From the NCBI GenBank assembly GCA_016125045.1, contig WGML01000010.1, positions 62,001 through 126,000 on the forward strand: a DNA stretch of 64,000 nucleotides, written 5' to 3'. The position numbers and the translations under genes are program-made. Position 1 is the first letter of the stretch. Each line of letters opens with the position of its first letter. The notes beneath the pieces were generated by a model. It worked only from the letters and a program-made list of their open reading frames with translations. It had not been told where the DNA came from and did no database searches. Source of the DNA: a bacterium. Its GTDB lineage: Bacteria > Pseudomonadota > Alphaproteobacteria > Caulobacterales > Hyphomonadaceae. Below are positions 8,592 to 18,162 of this stretch, one piece after another.

Positions 8592-10571
8592 TCAGGTTTC
8601 GATCTGCAGGAGCAATTGCCCGTTCGTGACCTGATCCCCGACCGCAACCTTCAGCTCGGTGATCCGCCCGTCATGGGGCGCGACGATACGATGCTCCATC
8701 TTCATCGCTTCAAGCACCATCAGAACCTGCCCCTTCGTCACCTGATCGCCGCTTGCGACGCTGATCGCAAAGACGACTCCCGGCATGGGGGCGGTCAGAC
8801 GCCCGGTCTCGGCCTCGGACTGCGGCGGCGGGAAACGCGGGCGCTCAACCAGTTCAAGATCGCCGAGCCGGCTGTGAACGAACCAGGACGCATCCCGGGC
8901 CCTGATGCGAAATCGCTCCCGCACGCCGTCTATGTCGACCTCGAGCCCCTCACCGTCCCGGGCGCGGATGCGCGCGGCGTGAGTCTCCCCGTCGACCTCG
9001 ATGCGGAACACATTTGAACGGTCCATCCGATAGGACACCGCGACCGTGATCCCATCGAGCATGAACTGGATCTGCTCGTCGGGCGTCGTGGTGTGGCGCC
9101 AGCCGCTCGGAAGCGACCGCAGCACACGGGCCGCGGCGCGCCTGCGAACCTGCCCCTCGAGCGTCGCAGCGATCACCGCCCTTTTGATCTCGCCCGGGTC
9201 CGGCCGCCGCCGCGTCGCCGGCGCACACCGTGCGATGAAATCGGTCGTCGTGTCGCCAGACAGAAACGCTTCATGACGCAGGCAGGCGACCAGGAAATCC
9301 CGGTTCGTCACGAGCCCCTGAATCTCTGTCGTCTCAAGGCTCCTCGCCAGACGACTCGCAGCCTCCCGCCGCGTCGCGGCGTGGACGATCACCTTGGCGA
9401 TCATCGCGTCGAAGTCCGGGCTCACAACCGCGCCCGGTTCGACGCCTGAGTCGAACCTCGCCCCACCGACCGGGGAGGGCCGCCACGCGACCAGAGCGCC
9501 CGGCGAGGGCAGGAACCCCGCGCTCGGGTCCTCCGCGCAAAGCCGCGCCTCGATCGCCCAACCATTGATCGCAAGATCGGACTGCCGGAAAGACAGCGGT
9601 TCTCCCTCTGCGATCCGGATCTGCTCGCGCACCAGATCGCGCCCGATGATCGCTTCCGTCACCGGGTGCTCCACCTGCAGGCGGGCGTTCACTTCAAGGA
9701 ACCAGAACTCCCCGCCGCTGACCAGGAACTCAACCGTCCCCGCGGACGCGTAGCCGAGCACCCGCGCGGCCGACAGCGCCGCCTCGCACATCGCATTGCG
9801 CAAGGCTGCATCGACCGCCGGCGAGGGCGCCTCTTCGATGATCTTCTGGTGTCGGCGCTGGATCGAACACTCGCGCTCGAAACAATGCACCAGCGACCCA
9901 TGTTGATCACCGAGTATCTGGACTTCGACATGCCGCGCACGGTCGAGCCACTTCTCCAGAAACACCGTATCGTCGCCGAACGCGCCGCGCGCCTCGCGCC
10001 TTGCACTGTCGATCGCCGCCTCGAGGTCTGCCTCCTCGGCGACCACGCGCATGCCGCGTCCGCCGCCACCCGCCGACGCCTTGACCAGAACGGGGTAGCC
10101 GATCTTCCGCGCCGCCTGCCGGACGTCGGTTCGCTTCTTCAGTTCGATCGCCGGCAGGGTCGGCACACCCGCTTCCGCCATCACGGCCTTGGCGGAGAGC
10201 TTGTCGCCCATCTTGGCGATCACAGCCGGCGACGGGCCGACCCAGATGAGGCCAGCGTCCAGCACGGCCTGCGCAAAGCCTGCATTCTCCGACAGGAAGC
10301 CATAGCCCGGGTGCACGGCGTCCGCGCCGCTGCGACGGCAGGCGTCGATGATCTTGCCGATATCGAGATAGCTCTCGGCCGACGTGCGCCCGCCGAGCGC
10401 CACCGCTTGATCCGCGTCGCGCACGAACGGGGCGTCCGCATCACCCTCGGAATGGACCGCGACGGTGGCGATCCCCATCTCGCGCGCGGTCCGGAACACG
10501 CGCCTTGCGATCTCGCCGCGATTGGCGACGAGAAGCCGGTGGATCGCGCGCCGCTCGATCACATCCGCCAT
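8592..10571 (-). CDS. Acyl-CoA carboxylase, biotin carboxylase/BCCP subunit
   Basis: The biotin-containing alpha subunit (659 residues) of a methylcrotonyl-, geranyl- or propionyl-type acyl-CoA carboxylase. The order is: biotin carboxylase N-domain (LLVANRGEIARRVFRTAREMG), ATP-grasp with KASAGGGGRGMRVV, carboxylase C-domain, a linker domain, and a C-terminal biotinyl domain with VLEAMKMEH, where K624 would be biotinylated. It hydrolyses ATP to carboxylate biotin, which the partner carboxyltransferase uses. The start overlaps the end of the carboxyltransferase gene by 13 nt, so the two are translated together. Fusion of the BCCP to the carboxylase and the adjacent AtuA-like gene favour a methylcrotonyl/geranyl-type enzyme; acetyl-CoA carboxylase is excluded by architecture. 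Confidence 0.92.
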   Translation of the reverse strand: MADVIERRAIHRLLVANRGEIARRVFRTAREMGIATVAVHSEGDADAPFVRDADQAVALGGRTSAESYLDIGKIIDACRRSGADAVHPGYGFLSENAGFAQAVLDAGLIWVGPSPAVIAKMGDKLSAKAVMAEAGVPTLPAIELKKRTDVRQAARKIGYPVLVKASAGGGGRGMRVVAEEADLEAAIDSARREARGAFGDDTVFLEKWLDRARHVEVQILGDQHGSLVHCFERECSIQRRHQKIIEEAPSPAVDAALRNAMCEAALSAARVLGYASAGTVEFLVSGGEFWFLEVNARLQVEHPVTEAIIGRDLVREQIRIAEGEPLSFRQSDLAINGWAIEARLCAEDPSAGFLPSPGALVAWRPSPVGGARFDSGVEPGAVVSPDFDAMIAKVIVHAATRREAASRLARSLETTEIQGLVTNRDFLVACLRHEAFLSGDTTTDFIARCAPATRRRPDPGEIKRAVIAATLEGQVRRRAAARVLRSLPSGWRHTTTPDEQIQFMLDGITVAVSYRMDRSNVFRIEVDGETHAARIRARDGEGLEVDIDGVRERFRIRARDASWFVHSRLGDLELVERPRFPPPQSEAETGRLTAPMPGVVFAISVASGDQVTKGQVLMVLEAMKMEHRIVAPHDGRITELKVAVGDQVTNGQLLLQIET

Positions 10572-12190
10572 GTGCCGAACTCCTTGGCGCCCTTCACGTC
10601 ATTGCTGAAACAGGCCGAAAGCGCCATCGCGATCACCGTGCGGGTGTCACGGGGATCGATCATCCCGTCGTCCGACACGCGCGATGTCGCATAAAGCCCC
10701 TTCGATCGTTCCTCCGCCCAGTGTTCGACATGGGCGGCACGCTTCGCATCGGCCGCCTCGTCGAACGCCTGCCCCCTGCGCTCCGCCGAGGCGCGGCCAA
10801 CGATCGACATCACCCCGGCCATCTGTTTCGGCCCCATCACCGCGATTTTCGCGGTCGGCCAGATGAAGGTGAAGCGTGGACCGAACGCCCGTCCGCTCAT
10901 GCCGTAATTGCCGGCCCCATAGGACGCCCCGAGAATGATCGAGATATGCGGAACGGTCGAATTCGACACCGCATTGATCATCTTCGACCCGTTCTTGGTG
11001 ATGCCCCCCTGTTCGAAATCCGTGCCCACGATGAAGCCCGTAATGTTGTGCAGGAACAGAAGCGGCGTATCGATCTGGTTGCACAGCTGGATGAACTGGG
11101 CCGCCTTCTCCGCCGACTCGGAGAACAAGGCGCCGTTGTTGCCGAGCACGCCGACGGGATAGCCGTGGAGCGTCGCCCAGCCGCAAACCAGGGTCGGTCC
11201 GTAGAGCGGCTTGAACTCCTCAAAGCGCGATCCGTCGACAATCCGCGCGATCACTTCGCGAACATCGAACGGCTGGCGGAGATCGCGCGACACCAGCCCG
11301 AGCAGGCCCTCCGGGTCGTGTATCGGCGGCGCGAAGTCCGCGGCGGGTTCCGGGCCGCGCTTGCGCCAGTTGAGATGCCCGACCACCTCCCGGCACATGC
11401 GGATCGCGTCCATCTCGTCCCGCGCCAGATAGTCGCCGAGCCCCGACGCCGTCGCATGCATGTCCGCGCCGCCGAGACTCTCGACATCCGCATCCTCTCC
11501 AGTCGCCATCTTCACGAGCGGCGGCCCGCCGAGAAACACCTGCGACTGGTTCTGGATCAGGATCGTGTAGTCGCTCATCCCGGGCTGGTAGGCGCCGCCC
11601 GCGGTCGAGGACCCGAACACGACGGAGATCGTCGGGATGCGCAGCTTCGAGAGTTCCGATATTTCATAGAACAACCGCCCCGATTCGGCGAAATGGTCGA
11701 CCTCCCGCCGGATCGCCGCCTCGGGATCCTCGCTCCGGTCGCCGCTCAGATCTCCCCCCGCGGACTCGACGAACTGCACATAGGGCAGCCGGTTGACGCG
11801 CGCGATCTCCAGTCCGCGCATCAGCTTCTTGGCGTTGAACGGATTGAACGCGCCCGCTCGCACCGACGGGTCATGCCCGAGGATGACGCACTCGACATTC
11901 TCGATCACGCCGACGCCCATCACGAAGCCGGACCCCACGGTGTAGGACGACCGCCACGCCGCGAGCGCGCTGATTTCAAGAAACGGAGAGTCGCGATCCA
12001 GCACATGCGAAATCCGTTCGCGGATCGGCAGCTTTCCCCGCGCCCTCAGCCGCGCCACAGCCTCATCGCCGCCGCCGCGCGCGGCCTCCGCGCCGAGCTG
12101 GTTCATCTCCTCGATCATTTCGAGCATGTCGGTCCGGTTCTTCAGGAAGACCTCGGAACGTGTGTCGAGATGCGTGTCCAGAACTGGCAA
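10559..12190 (-). CDS. Acyl-CoA carboxylase, carboxyltransferase subunit
   Basis: The beta subunit (543 residues) that moves CO2 from biotin to an acyl-CoA. Two crotonase-like halves are seen: the N-half with the CoA-binding GSSTAGGAYQPGMSDY region, and the C-half with NITGFIVGTDFEQGG and GASYGAGNYGMSGRAFGPRF, typical of the methylcrotonyl/geranyl-CoA carboxylase group. The preferred start is a TTG at 12190 (MPVLDTHLDTRSE), preceded by GGAGGAAGGC; the longer ORF to 12346 runs into the promoter region of the divergent dehydrogenase gene and resembles no family N-terminus. It is the first gene of a four-gene minus-strand operon: carboxyltransferase, biotin subunit, enoyl-CoA hydratase, AtuA-like. 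Confidence 0.88.
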   Translation of the reverse strand: MPVLDTHLDTRSEVFLKNRTDMLEMIEEMNQLGAEAARGGGDEAVARLRARGKLPIRERISHVLDRDSPFLEISALAAWRSSYTVGSGFVMGVGVIENVECVILGHDPSVRAGAFNPFNAKKLMRGLEIARVNRLPYVQFVESAGGDLSGDRSEDPEAAIRREVDHFAESGRLFYEISELSKLRIPTISVVFGSSTAGGAYQPGMSDYTILIQNQSQVFLGGPPLVKMATGEDADVESLGGADMHATASGLGDYLARDEMDAIRMCREVVGHLNWRKRGPEPAADFAPPIHDPEGLLGLVSRDLRQPFDVREVIARIVDGSRFEEFKPLYGPTLVCGWATLHGYPVGVLGNNGALFSESAEKAAQFIQLCNQIDTPLLFLHNITGFIVGTDFEQGGITKNGSKMINAVSNSTVPHISIILGASYGAGNYGMSGRAFGPRFTFIWPTAKIAVMGPKQMAGVMSIVGRASAERRGQAFDEAADAKRAAHVEHWAEERSKGLYATSRVSDDGMIDPRDTRTVIAMALSACFSNDVKGAKEFGTWRM

Positions 12191-12364
12191 GCCTTCCTCC
12201 CATGTCGCGGCGCCCGTGATTCCGGGTCTGTGGTCCGGCGCGCGGCAGGCTCGACCGCTCGCGGACACAGTGTTGCGTCCGGGCGCCGGCCGCGTAAAGC
12301 TTCCCGTCGCCAGATTTCGATCCGGCCGGTCGAAATGCATGAACACGGAAAGAGGCGACAGAAC

Positions 12365-13582
12365 ATGTCGGACGCTCCCGGCCCCGATCCCAAGGACCTC
12401 GCCGCGTTCGCCGAGGACGCCGACGCCTGGTTTCGCGAGAACGTGGAGCCCGATCCCGGTTTCATGCTTCCGCTCACCTTCATGGAAGTTGGAACCGACC
12501 AGCAGTTCGACTTCCTCCAGAACTGGCAGCGGCGCGTCTACGAGGCGGGATATCTCGGCGCGTCATGGCCCAAGGCCTATGGCGGCGGCGGCCTGCATCC
12601 TGACTTCCAGGCGGCGGCGACGCGCGCCATGCGCCGCGCCAACGGACCGATCATGCTGAACGCGATCGGCCTCAACTGGACCGGACCGCTGCTTCTCGAC
12701 CTCGGATCGGAGGCGCACCGGCACGCCTATCTGAAGGGAATCCTCTCCGCGGAGGACATCTGGTGCCAGGGATTTTCCGAACCGGATCACGGCTCTGATC
12801 TCGGCTCGGCGCAAACCCGCGCCGTGCGCGACGGCGACCACTACATCGTCAACGGCTCGAAAATCTGGACCACGCTCGGGCGCTATGCGCGCTACATGAT
12901 CCTGCTTGCGCGCACCAACCCGGATGCGCCGCGCAAGTATGACGGATTGAGCTTCTTTCTCGCCCCTATGAAGGCCGGCGGCGTCGAGACCACGCCAATC
13001 CGAAAGCTCACGGGCGAACACGGCTTCACCCAGACCTTCTTCAACGACGCCCGCATTCCCGCGTCCGGGCGCATCGGCGAAGAGGGCGACGGCTGGAAGG
13101 TCGCCATGCGGACGCTCGAATACGAACGCGGCGCCCGGGGAGGCCAGGCCGGCGGCTACGTCTCCGTCCAGGCGGACGCCTGGGATGTGGTGCGGCTCGC
13201 CGAGCGCTCCACCCGCGCCGGCAGGCCTGCGCTCGAGGACCCGGTCATCCGCGAGCGCATGGTCGATTTCATCATCGAGATCCAGAGCCTTTCGCTCTGC
13301 CGCGACCGGCTTTCGGTCAGCCCCCTCAACGCCGAGCGGCCGTCCGGCCTGCCGCTCAGCTCCAAGCTGATGCAGACGGAGTTCGCGCGCCGGATCAACG
13401 AGTTCGCCGTGACGCTGACGGGCGCCCGCGGCGCCTATTATGTGGGTGACCCGAACGCGGTCGATGACGGGATCTGGGCGCGCGCCTACCTCAACGCCTT
13501 CTCCGCCACGATCGGGGGCGGAACCTCGCAGATCCAGCACAACATCATCGCCGAACACGTGCTTGGACTGCCAAAGGGCTGA
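12365..13582 (+). CDS. Acyl-CoA dehydrogenase, large partner subunit
   Basis: A 405-residue acyl-CoA dehydrogenase. Seen: AGYLGASWPKAYGGGG, WCQGFSEPDHGSDLGSA (FAD/substrate loop) and INEFAVTLTGARGAYY. The medium-chain Glu position reads GGGTSQIQ, and the likely catalytic base is E254 in TLEYERG (helix G). An AGAGG motif precedes the ATG at 12365; an in-frame ATG at 12335 is an alternative. The much longer open frame reaching back to 10505 is only the antisense of the carboxylase genes. It is followed 5 nt later by a smaller dehydrogenase, repeating the arrangement at 2877-5166. It diverges from the carboxylase operon, so a regulatory region lies in 12191-12364. Confidence 0.9.
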   Translation: MSDAPGPDPKDLAAFAEDADAWFRENVEPDPGFMLPLTFMEVGTDQQFDFLQNWQRRVYEAGYLGASWPKAYGGGGLHPDFQAAATRAMRRANGPIMLNAIGLNWTGPLLLDLGSEAHRHAYLKGILSAEDIWCQGFSEPDHGSDLGSAQTRAVRDGDHYIVNGSKIWTTLGRYARYMILLARTNPDAPRKYDGLSFFLAPMKAGGVETTPIRKLTGEHGFTQTFFNDARIPASGRIGEEGDGWKVAMRTLEYERGARGGQAGGYVSVQADAWDVVRLAERSTRAGRPALEDPVIRERMVDFIIEIQSLSLCRDRLSVSPLNAERPSGLPLSSKLMQTEFARRINEFAVTLTGARGAYYVGDPNAVDDGIWARAYLNAFSATIGGGTSQIQHNIIAEHVLGLPKG

Positions 13583-13587
13583 TCCTC

Positions 13588-14721
13588 ATGCAGAACCTTG
13601 GACGCCTCGGCTTCAGTGAAGAGCAGGCCGACCTTCTCGACGTCGCGGCGAACTTCTGCGCCCAGCGCTCGCCGGTCCAGCGCGTGCGCGCGCTCATGAC
13701 CGATGAACTCGGGCACGACCCCGGCGTCTGGCGCGAGACGGTGGACCTCGGCTGGCTCGGTGTCGCGATACCGGAAGCCTATGGCGGCGTCGGGCTTTCG
13801 TTGGCCGAGGTGGTTCCGATCGCCGAGCAGATGGGCCGCCGGCTTCTCACCGTCCCCTTTGTCTCGTCCACACTCGCCGCGCAGGCGCTGCTCAAGGGCG
13901 CAAGCGAAGACCAGAAGCAGCGGATCCTGCCGCTCATCGTGTCCGGCTCACCCGCCACGCTCGCCCTCGCGGAAGCCGAGAGCGACTGGGATCTCGAAGC
14001 GATCGCCAGCACCGCAATGCGCCTGCCCGACGGCGGCCTGACGCTTTCCGGGGTCAAGCGCCTCACCGTCGACGCGCATGTGGCGGAACGCATCATCACG
14101 TCGGTTATGCTCGACGGATCACCCGCGCTCGTGATCGTCGACGCCGCCGACATTCCCGCTGCCGCGCGTCGCCGCGAGACCATCATCGACGAGACGCGCC
14201 GCAGCTTCGAGATCGACCTCACCGGCGTCCCCGTCGCCGGCGCGAACCTCATGCCGCAGGAGCTGGCCCGCCACGCGCTTCACCACATCCACCTTGCGGC
14301 GAATCTGCTGACCGCCGCGGAGATGTGCGGCGGCGCCCAGGCCGTGATCGACACCACGCTCGACTACCTCAAGACCCGCAAGCAGTTCGGACAACTGATC
14401 GGGTCCTATCAGGCGCTGAAACACCCCATCGTCGACGCCTATGTCCGCTACGAGCAGGCGCGCTCGCATCTCTACAGCGCGGCCCATAATTTCAGCGATC
14501 AGGGTGCCGGCGAGATCGCAACCCGCATGGCCAAGGCGGAGGCGGACGCGGCCTTTTCCTTCGCGTCGGACCGCGCGATCCAGTTCCACGGCGGCTTCGG
14601 CTTCACCTATGACTGTGACGCGCAGCTCTATCGGCGCCGGGCGATCTGGAGCGCGGCCCAGCATGGCGATGCGACCTATCACAAGCGCAGGCTCGCGGAG
14701 CTGCTGCTTCCCGCGCCCTGA
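13588..14721 (+). CDS. Acyl-CoA dehydrogenase, small partner subunit
   Basis: A 377-residue acyl-CoA dehydrogenase-fold protein: N-terminal helices (LGFSEEQADLLDVAANF), a middle beta domain, then TRKQFGQLIGSYQALKHP and FHGGFGFTYDCDAQLYRR. Neither canonical glutamate site is filled: helix G reads HIHLAANLLTAAEMCGG and the C-terminal site has RRAIWSAAQHGD. With the preceding gene 5 nt upstream it is best read as the non-catalytic or half-site partner of an alpha2beta2 dehydrogenase. That interpretation is inference; the missing residues are seen directly. It ends just before tRNA-Pro, which is on the other strand. Confidence 0.88.
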   Translation: MQNLGRLGFSEEQADLLDVAANFCAQRSPVQRVRALMTDELGHDPGVWRETVDLGWLGVAIPEAYGGVGLSLAEVVPIAEQMGRRLLTVPFVSSTLAAQALLKGASEDQKQRILPLIVSGSPATLALAEAESDWDLEAIASTAMRLPDGGLTLSGVKRLTVDAHVAERIITSVMLDGSPALVIVDAADIPAAARRRETIIDETRRSFEIDLTGVPVAGANLMPQELARHALHHIHLAANLLTAAEMCGGAQAVIDTTLDYLKTRKQFGQLIGSYQALKHPIVDAYVRYEQARSHLYSAAHNFSDQGAGEIATRMAKAEADAAFSFASDRAIQFHGGFGFTYDCDAQLYRRRAIWSAAQHGDATYHKRRLAELLLPAP

Positions 14722-14794
14722 CGGGCGGCCCCAAGACGGAATTGTCGGCGCCGGAGACCTCGCGTCTCATGTCAAGGAAACACACGAGGGCAAA

Positions 14795-14872
14795 TGGTCG
14801 GAGCGGCGGGATTCGAACCCACGACCCCCAGTCCCCCAGACTGGTGCGCTAACCGGGCTGCGCCACGCTCCG
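14795..14872 (-). tRNA. tRNA-Pro (anticodon GGG)
   Basis: Read on the minus strand, the 78 nt fold into a full cloverleaf. The 7-bp acceptor stem pairs CGGAGCG with CGCTCCG and is followed by A and an encoded CCA. A D-arm (GCGCAGCCCGGTTAGCGC), an anticodon stem CCAGT/ACTGG enclosing CTGGGGG with anticodon GGG, and a T-arm with GGTTCGAATCC are present. It sits in the 327-nt gap between the dehydrogenase gene and the MerR-like gene; the rest of that gap (14722-14794 and 14873-15048) holds no gene that I can see. Confidence 0.96.
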
Positions 14873-15048
14873 TCCATATCGAAGAGCGCCCCTTATAGGG
14901 GGGTGGGATCGGCCCTGTCCAGTCGCGCGTCAGCTGCACCGACCGCCTTCGGACCGCTGGGAATCACCCCGAAATCAGGGACGCAGAACCGGTCCCGCCG
15001 GCGGCGCCCAAACCGCCGCGAAGGTGCACAAGACAGGGTCGACCCGTC

Positions 15049-15636
15049 TCAGGCCGACTTGCGGACAAGATCCACGCGCGACTTGAGGCCTGTCAGGTCG
15101 GACAGCAACCCTTCCAGCCGCCGCCTTGCAAGCTCGTTGCCCTCGACCGCGCCGGAGACGAAATCGCCGCGTTCGACCGCCGCCCGAACAGCCTCCTGAA
15201 GCCCTTTCACGGAGCGCCCCGCCGCCAGCGGACCTTCGACGCTCACCGATTCGGCGCCCTGCGTCGGGCGGGGCGCCGCCGCCTCCCTCAGCCGCTGGCG
15301 GAAGGCCAGCTGAGCGCCCCGGATCGTAAGCCCCTCCACATGCAGCATGTGCTGCACCAGACGCAGGCGCTCGACATCCTCGGCGCGATAGTAGCGACGC
15401 CCGTCGGCGCGCTTCATCGGTTTGATCTGGGCGAATTTTGTTTCCCAAAACCGCAGCACATGCGGTTTCAGGCCCAACTCCGCCGCGGCCTCGCCGATGG
15501 TGCGGAACAGCGGCTGGCCCGCATCGGGCGACTGCGCCGCAGCCACGTCGCGCTCCGCTTCGACTGGAGCATCCGCGCCCGCACCCACCTGCGGCTCCGC
15601 AAACGTCCGCGCGAGCCGCCCAGAAGCGGCGCTCAC
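15049..15636 (-). CDS. MerR family transcriptional regulator
   Basis: A DNA-binding protein of 195 residues. An Ala/Pro-rich N-terminus is followed by a MerR-type winged helix-turn-helix ([22 protein letters not shown]...[20 protein letters not shown], about residues 42-105) and a helical C-terminal region. The GTG at 15636 overlaps the ihfA stop by 4 nt (GTGA), so the two are translationally coupled; longer in-frame readings to 15873 are antisense-like Arg-rich sequence. The ihfA-merR pair is a standard alphaproteobacterial arrangement; the regulator's targets and ligand are unknown, and no metal-binding Cys cluster is visible. Confidence 0.9.
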   Translation of the reverse strand: MSAASGRLARTFAEPQVGAGADAPVEAERDVAAAQSPDAGQPLFRTIGEAAAELGLKPHVLRFWETKFAQIKPMKRADGRRYYRAEDVERLRLVQHMLHVEGLTIRGAQLAFRQRLREAAAPRPTQGAESVSVEGPLAAGRSVKGLQEAVRAAVERGDFVSGAVEGNELARRRLEGLLSDLTGLKSRVDLVRKSA

Positions 15637-15947
15637 GCCCGGCCTCCACCCTGGTGGGCCGTTTCGATCCGGTTGCGCAGGACCGGCGAGGGCTTGAAGG
15701 TCACCACGCGCCTTGCGGAAATCGACGCCTCCTCGCCGGTCTTGGGGTTGCGCCCGATGCGCTGGTTCTTCTTGCGGACGACGAAATTCCCGAACTTCGC
15801 GAGTTTTACATCCTGATCGCGCTCGAGTTCGGCGCACACCGTCTCGAGCACGTCCTCCAGGATCATCTGGCATTCCTGCCGCGGCAGGTTGGTGACCTCA
15901 TGCAGCCGTTCAACGATGTCGGCGCGTGTCAGTGTCTTGTCCGCCAC
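15633..15947 (-). CDS. ihfA: Integration host factor subunit alpha
   Basis: A small nucleoid protein of 104 residues that pairs with IhfB to bend DNA at specific sites for recombination, replication and transcription. It shows the HU/IHF fold: N-terminal helices ([21 protein letters not shown]), the flexible beta-arm with the conserved Pro ([14 protein letters not shown]), and the C-terminal helix. The start is a GTG at 15947 preceded by a near-perfect Shine-Dalgarno (GAGGAGGTGA). It is coupled to the merR-like gene downstream; fabH is separated by 92 nt of A/T-richer DNA. Confidence 0.95.
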   Translation of the reverse strand: MADKTLTRADIVERLHEVTNLPRQECQMILEDVLETVCAELERDQDVKLAKFGNFVVRKKNQRIGRNPKTGEEASISARRVVTFKPSPVLRNRIETAHQGGGRA

Positions 15948-16039
15948 GTGTCACCTCCTCATCAGATTCGCTGATGCTAATCGCAGCGATCCGGTTTGTT
16001 AAGGTCACATGCGTTCAAATACCGAATAATTTCATTCGT

Positions 16040-17029
16040 TTACGATTGTTTCATACCCATGCGGATCAGCGCGGCGCCCCAGGTGAATCCGCCCCCGATC
16101 GCCTCCATCAGCACAAGCTCGCCATCCTTGATGCGCCCATCGTCGATCGCCGCCGCGAGCGCGAGCGGCACGGATGCGGCCGACGTATTGCCATGTTGGG
16201 CGACGGTGGAGACGACCCTCGCCTCATCGACGCCAAGCTCCCTTGCAACCGCCGTCAGAATTCGCTGGTTCGCCTGATGCGGCACGAACCAGTCGACCTC
16301 GTCGAGGGATACGCCCGCCCGTTCGGCGACCGCGCGCACGCTCTCGGAGATTTTCAGCACCGCATGCTTGAAGACCTGATTGCCCGCCATGCGCAGCTTG
16401 CCGGTCGTCCGTGTGGACGATGGACCGCCGTCGGCGAACAACAGATCCCGGAACCGTCCGTCGCTGCGCAGCTCGACCGCCAGCACGCCTGCGTCCGCCG
16501 GCTTTCCCGCCGGGGTGCGCTCCAGCACCATCGCCCCGGCTCCGTCCCCGAACAGAACGCAGGTCGAGCGGTCGGACCAGTCGAGAATGCGCGACAGGGT
16601 CTCGGCCCCGATCACCAGCGCCCGCTCGAACTGTCCGCGCACCAGGAAATTGTCGGCTGTCGCAAGGGAAAAGATGAAACCCGAACACACCGCCTGCACG
16701 TCAAACGCCGCGCCGCGCGTGACGCCGAGCTTCTGCTGCACCATCGTCGCCGTCGACGGAAATGTGAAATCGGGCGTCGTGGTGCCGAGCACGATGAGAT
16801 CGATGTCGTCCGCGGTCAGTCCCGCACGCTGCAGCGCGTCCTCGGCCGCCCGGGTCGCAAGATCGGACGTCGTCTCGCAATCGGCGGCGATGTGGCGCTG
16901 GCGGATGCCGGTGCGCTCGGCGATCCATTCATCGGTCGTGCTGACGATCCGCGACAGGTCGGCGTTCGTCAGGACCTTCGCCGGGAGATACCCGCCGACG
17001 CTGCGAACCCGTGTCGCATACGCACTCAC
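16040..17029 (-). CDS. fabH: 3-oxoacyl-ACP synthase III
   Basis: Beta-ketoacyl-ACP synthase III (329 residues), which condenses acetyl-CoA (or another acyl-CoA) with malonyl-ACP to start type II fatty acid synthesis. The Cys-His-Asn triad is seen as C115 (VQAVCSGF), H251 (VPHQANQRI) and N281 ([10 protein letters not shown]), and the C-terminal [14 protein letters not shown] closes the thiolase fold. It starts with a GTG at 17029 overlapping the plsX stop by 4 nt. The plsX-fabH pairing links phospholipid and fatty acid synthesis, as in many bacteria. Confidence 0.96.
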   Translation of the reverse strand: MSAYATRVRSVGGYLPAKVLTNADLSRIVSTTDEWIAERTGIRQRHIAADCETTSDLATRAAEDALQRAGLTADDIDLIVLGTTTPDFTFPSTATMVQQKLGVTRGAAFDVQAVCSGFIFSLATADNFLVRGQFERALVIGAETLSRILDWSDRSTCVLFGDGAGAMVLERTPAGKPADAGVLAVELRSDGRFRDLLFADGGPSSTRTTGKLRMAGNQVFKHAVLKISESVRAVAERAGVSLDEVDWFVPHQANQRILTAVARELGVDEARVVSTVAQHGNTSAASVPLALAAAIDDGRIKDGELVLMEAIGGGFTWGAALIRMGMKQS

Positions 17030-18093
17030 TTCGCCGTTTCCTCATTCACGGGAGCGTCCGGAAACGGCAGCTCCTCGGTTTTCAGCCGCGCGAGCTGGGC
17101 TGAGATCTCGGCGCTGAACCGGCTCTCGCCCATATCCGCGGCGACCTCGATCGCATGACGGAACCCCACGGCGTCCGCTCCGCCATGACTCTTCACCACA
17201 ACGCCGTTGAGCCCCAGAAAAACCGCGCCGTTGACCCGGCGCGGATCCAGCCGGTCGCGGAAGGACCGCAGCGCCGGCATGGCGATTGCCGCGCCGAGCT
17301 TGCCGCGCGTCGATGACGTGAGCGCCTCTCGCAGCAGATCGGTCACCATCTTCGCAACGCCCTCGGCGGTCTTCAGCGCCACATTGCCGGTGAACCCGTC
17401 CGTCACCACCACGTCGACCGCGCCCTCCGATATGTCGGCGCCCTCAACAAATCCACGGAAATCTAGGTCGAGATCGGCGGCCCTGAGCAGCCGCGCCGCC
17501 TCACGCACCGCGTCGTGTCCCTTCAGATCCTCCGAACCGATATTGAGGAGCGCGACGCTGGGGCGCGGCTTGTGATGAACCGCCCGGGCGAACGCCACGC
17601 CCATGATCGCGAATTCCACCAGCTGGGTTGCGTCCGCCGTGATGTCGGCCCCCAGATCCAGCACCGCCGCAACTCCGGAGCGCGTCGGCCAGCTTCCGAC
17701 GAGCGCCGGGCGGTGCAAGCCCTCGACCGTCCTCAGGGCGAGTTTGGAGATCGCCATCAGCGCCCCCGTATTCCCTGCGGACACCGCCGCGACCGCTTCG
17801 TGCGCGCGAACGGCCTCGACCGCATTCCACATTGAGGAATTGCGGCCCTTCGGCCGCAGCGCCTGGCTCGGCTTCTCGTCCATGGCGATCGTCTTGTCAG
17901 TGTGACGAAACTCCACCCGCGCCGGCAGCCCCGCATGGGCCTCAACGAGAGGACGCAGCCTTTGTTCGTCGCCATGAAGAATGAAGCCGAACGCCGGATG
18001 CGACGAAGCAAACGCCGCCAGCCCGTCGATCACGACGCCGGGCGCATTGTCGCCGCCCATTCCATCTATGGAGATCAGCTTCCGGCTGGTCAT
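17026..18093 (-). CDS. plsX: Phosphate acyltransferase PlsX
   Basis: A peripheral membrane enzyme (355 residues) that converts acyl-ACP to acyl-phosphate for PlsY in phosphatidate synthesis. Recognised by [18 protein letters not shown] at the N-terminus, the [10 protein letters not shown] segment, the [17 protein letters not shown] block and the ending [15 protein letters not shown]. It is directly coupled to fabH (GTGA overlap). The DUF177/rpmF-like genes that often precede plsX are not found here; the next gene upstream is a bc1 chaperone, 69 nt away. Confidence 0.96.
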   Translation of the reverse strand: MTSRKLISIDGMGGDNAPGVVIDGLAAFASSHPAFGFILHGDEQRLRPLVEAHAGLPARVEFRHTDKTIAMDEKPSQALRPKGRNSSMWNAVEAVRAHEAVAAVSAGNTGALMAISKLALRTVEGLHRPALVGSWPTRSGVAAVLDLGADITADATQLVEFAIMGVAFARAVHHKPRPSVALLNIGSEDLKGHDAVREAARLLRAADLDLDFRGFVEGADISEGAVDVVVTDGFTGNVALKTAEGVAKMVTDLLREALTSSTRGKLGAAIAMPALRSFRDRLDPRRVNGAVFLGLNGVVVKSHGGADAVGFRHAIEVAADMGESRFSAEISAQLARLKTEELPFPDAPVNEETAK

Positions 18094-18162
18094 GAGCCCT
18101 TTACACCCCCGCCGCTTGCCCCGGTGCGTCCCGCTCCGATTTCAAGGTGGAGCGCCCCCATG

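Noticed and set aside
10505..12364. Very long plus-strand open frame (over 1000 codons from 10505 to 13582)
   Set aside because: Only the part from 12365 encodes a recognisable protein. The first 620 codons are the antisense of the carboxylase genes, a known effect of high G+C codon bias.
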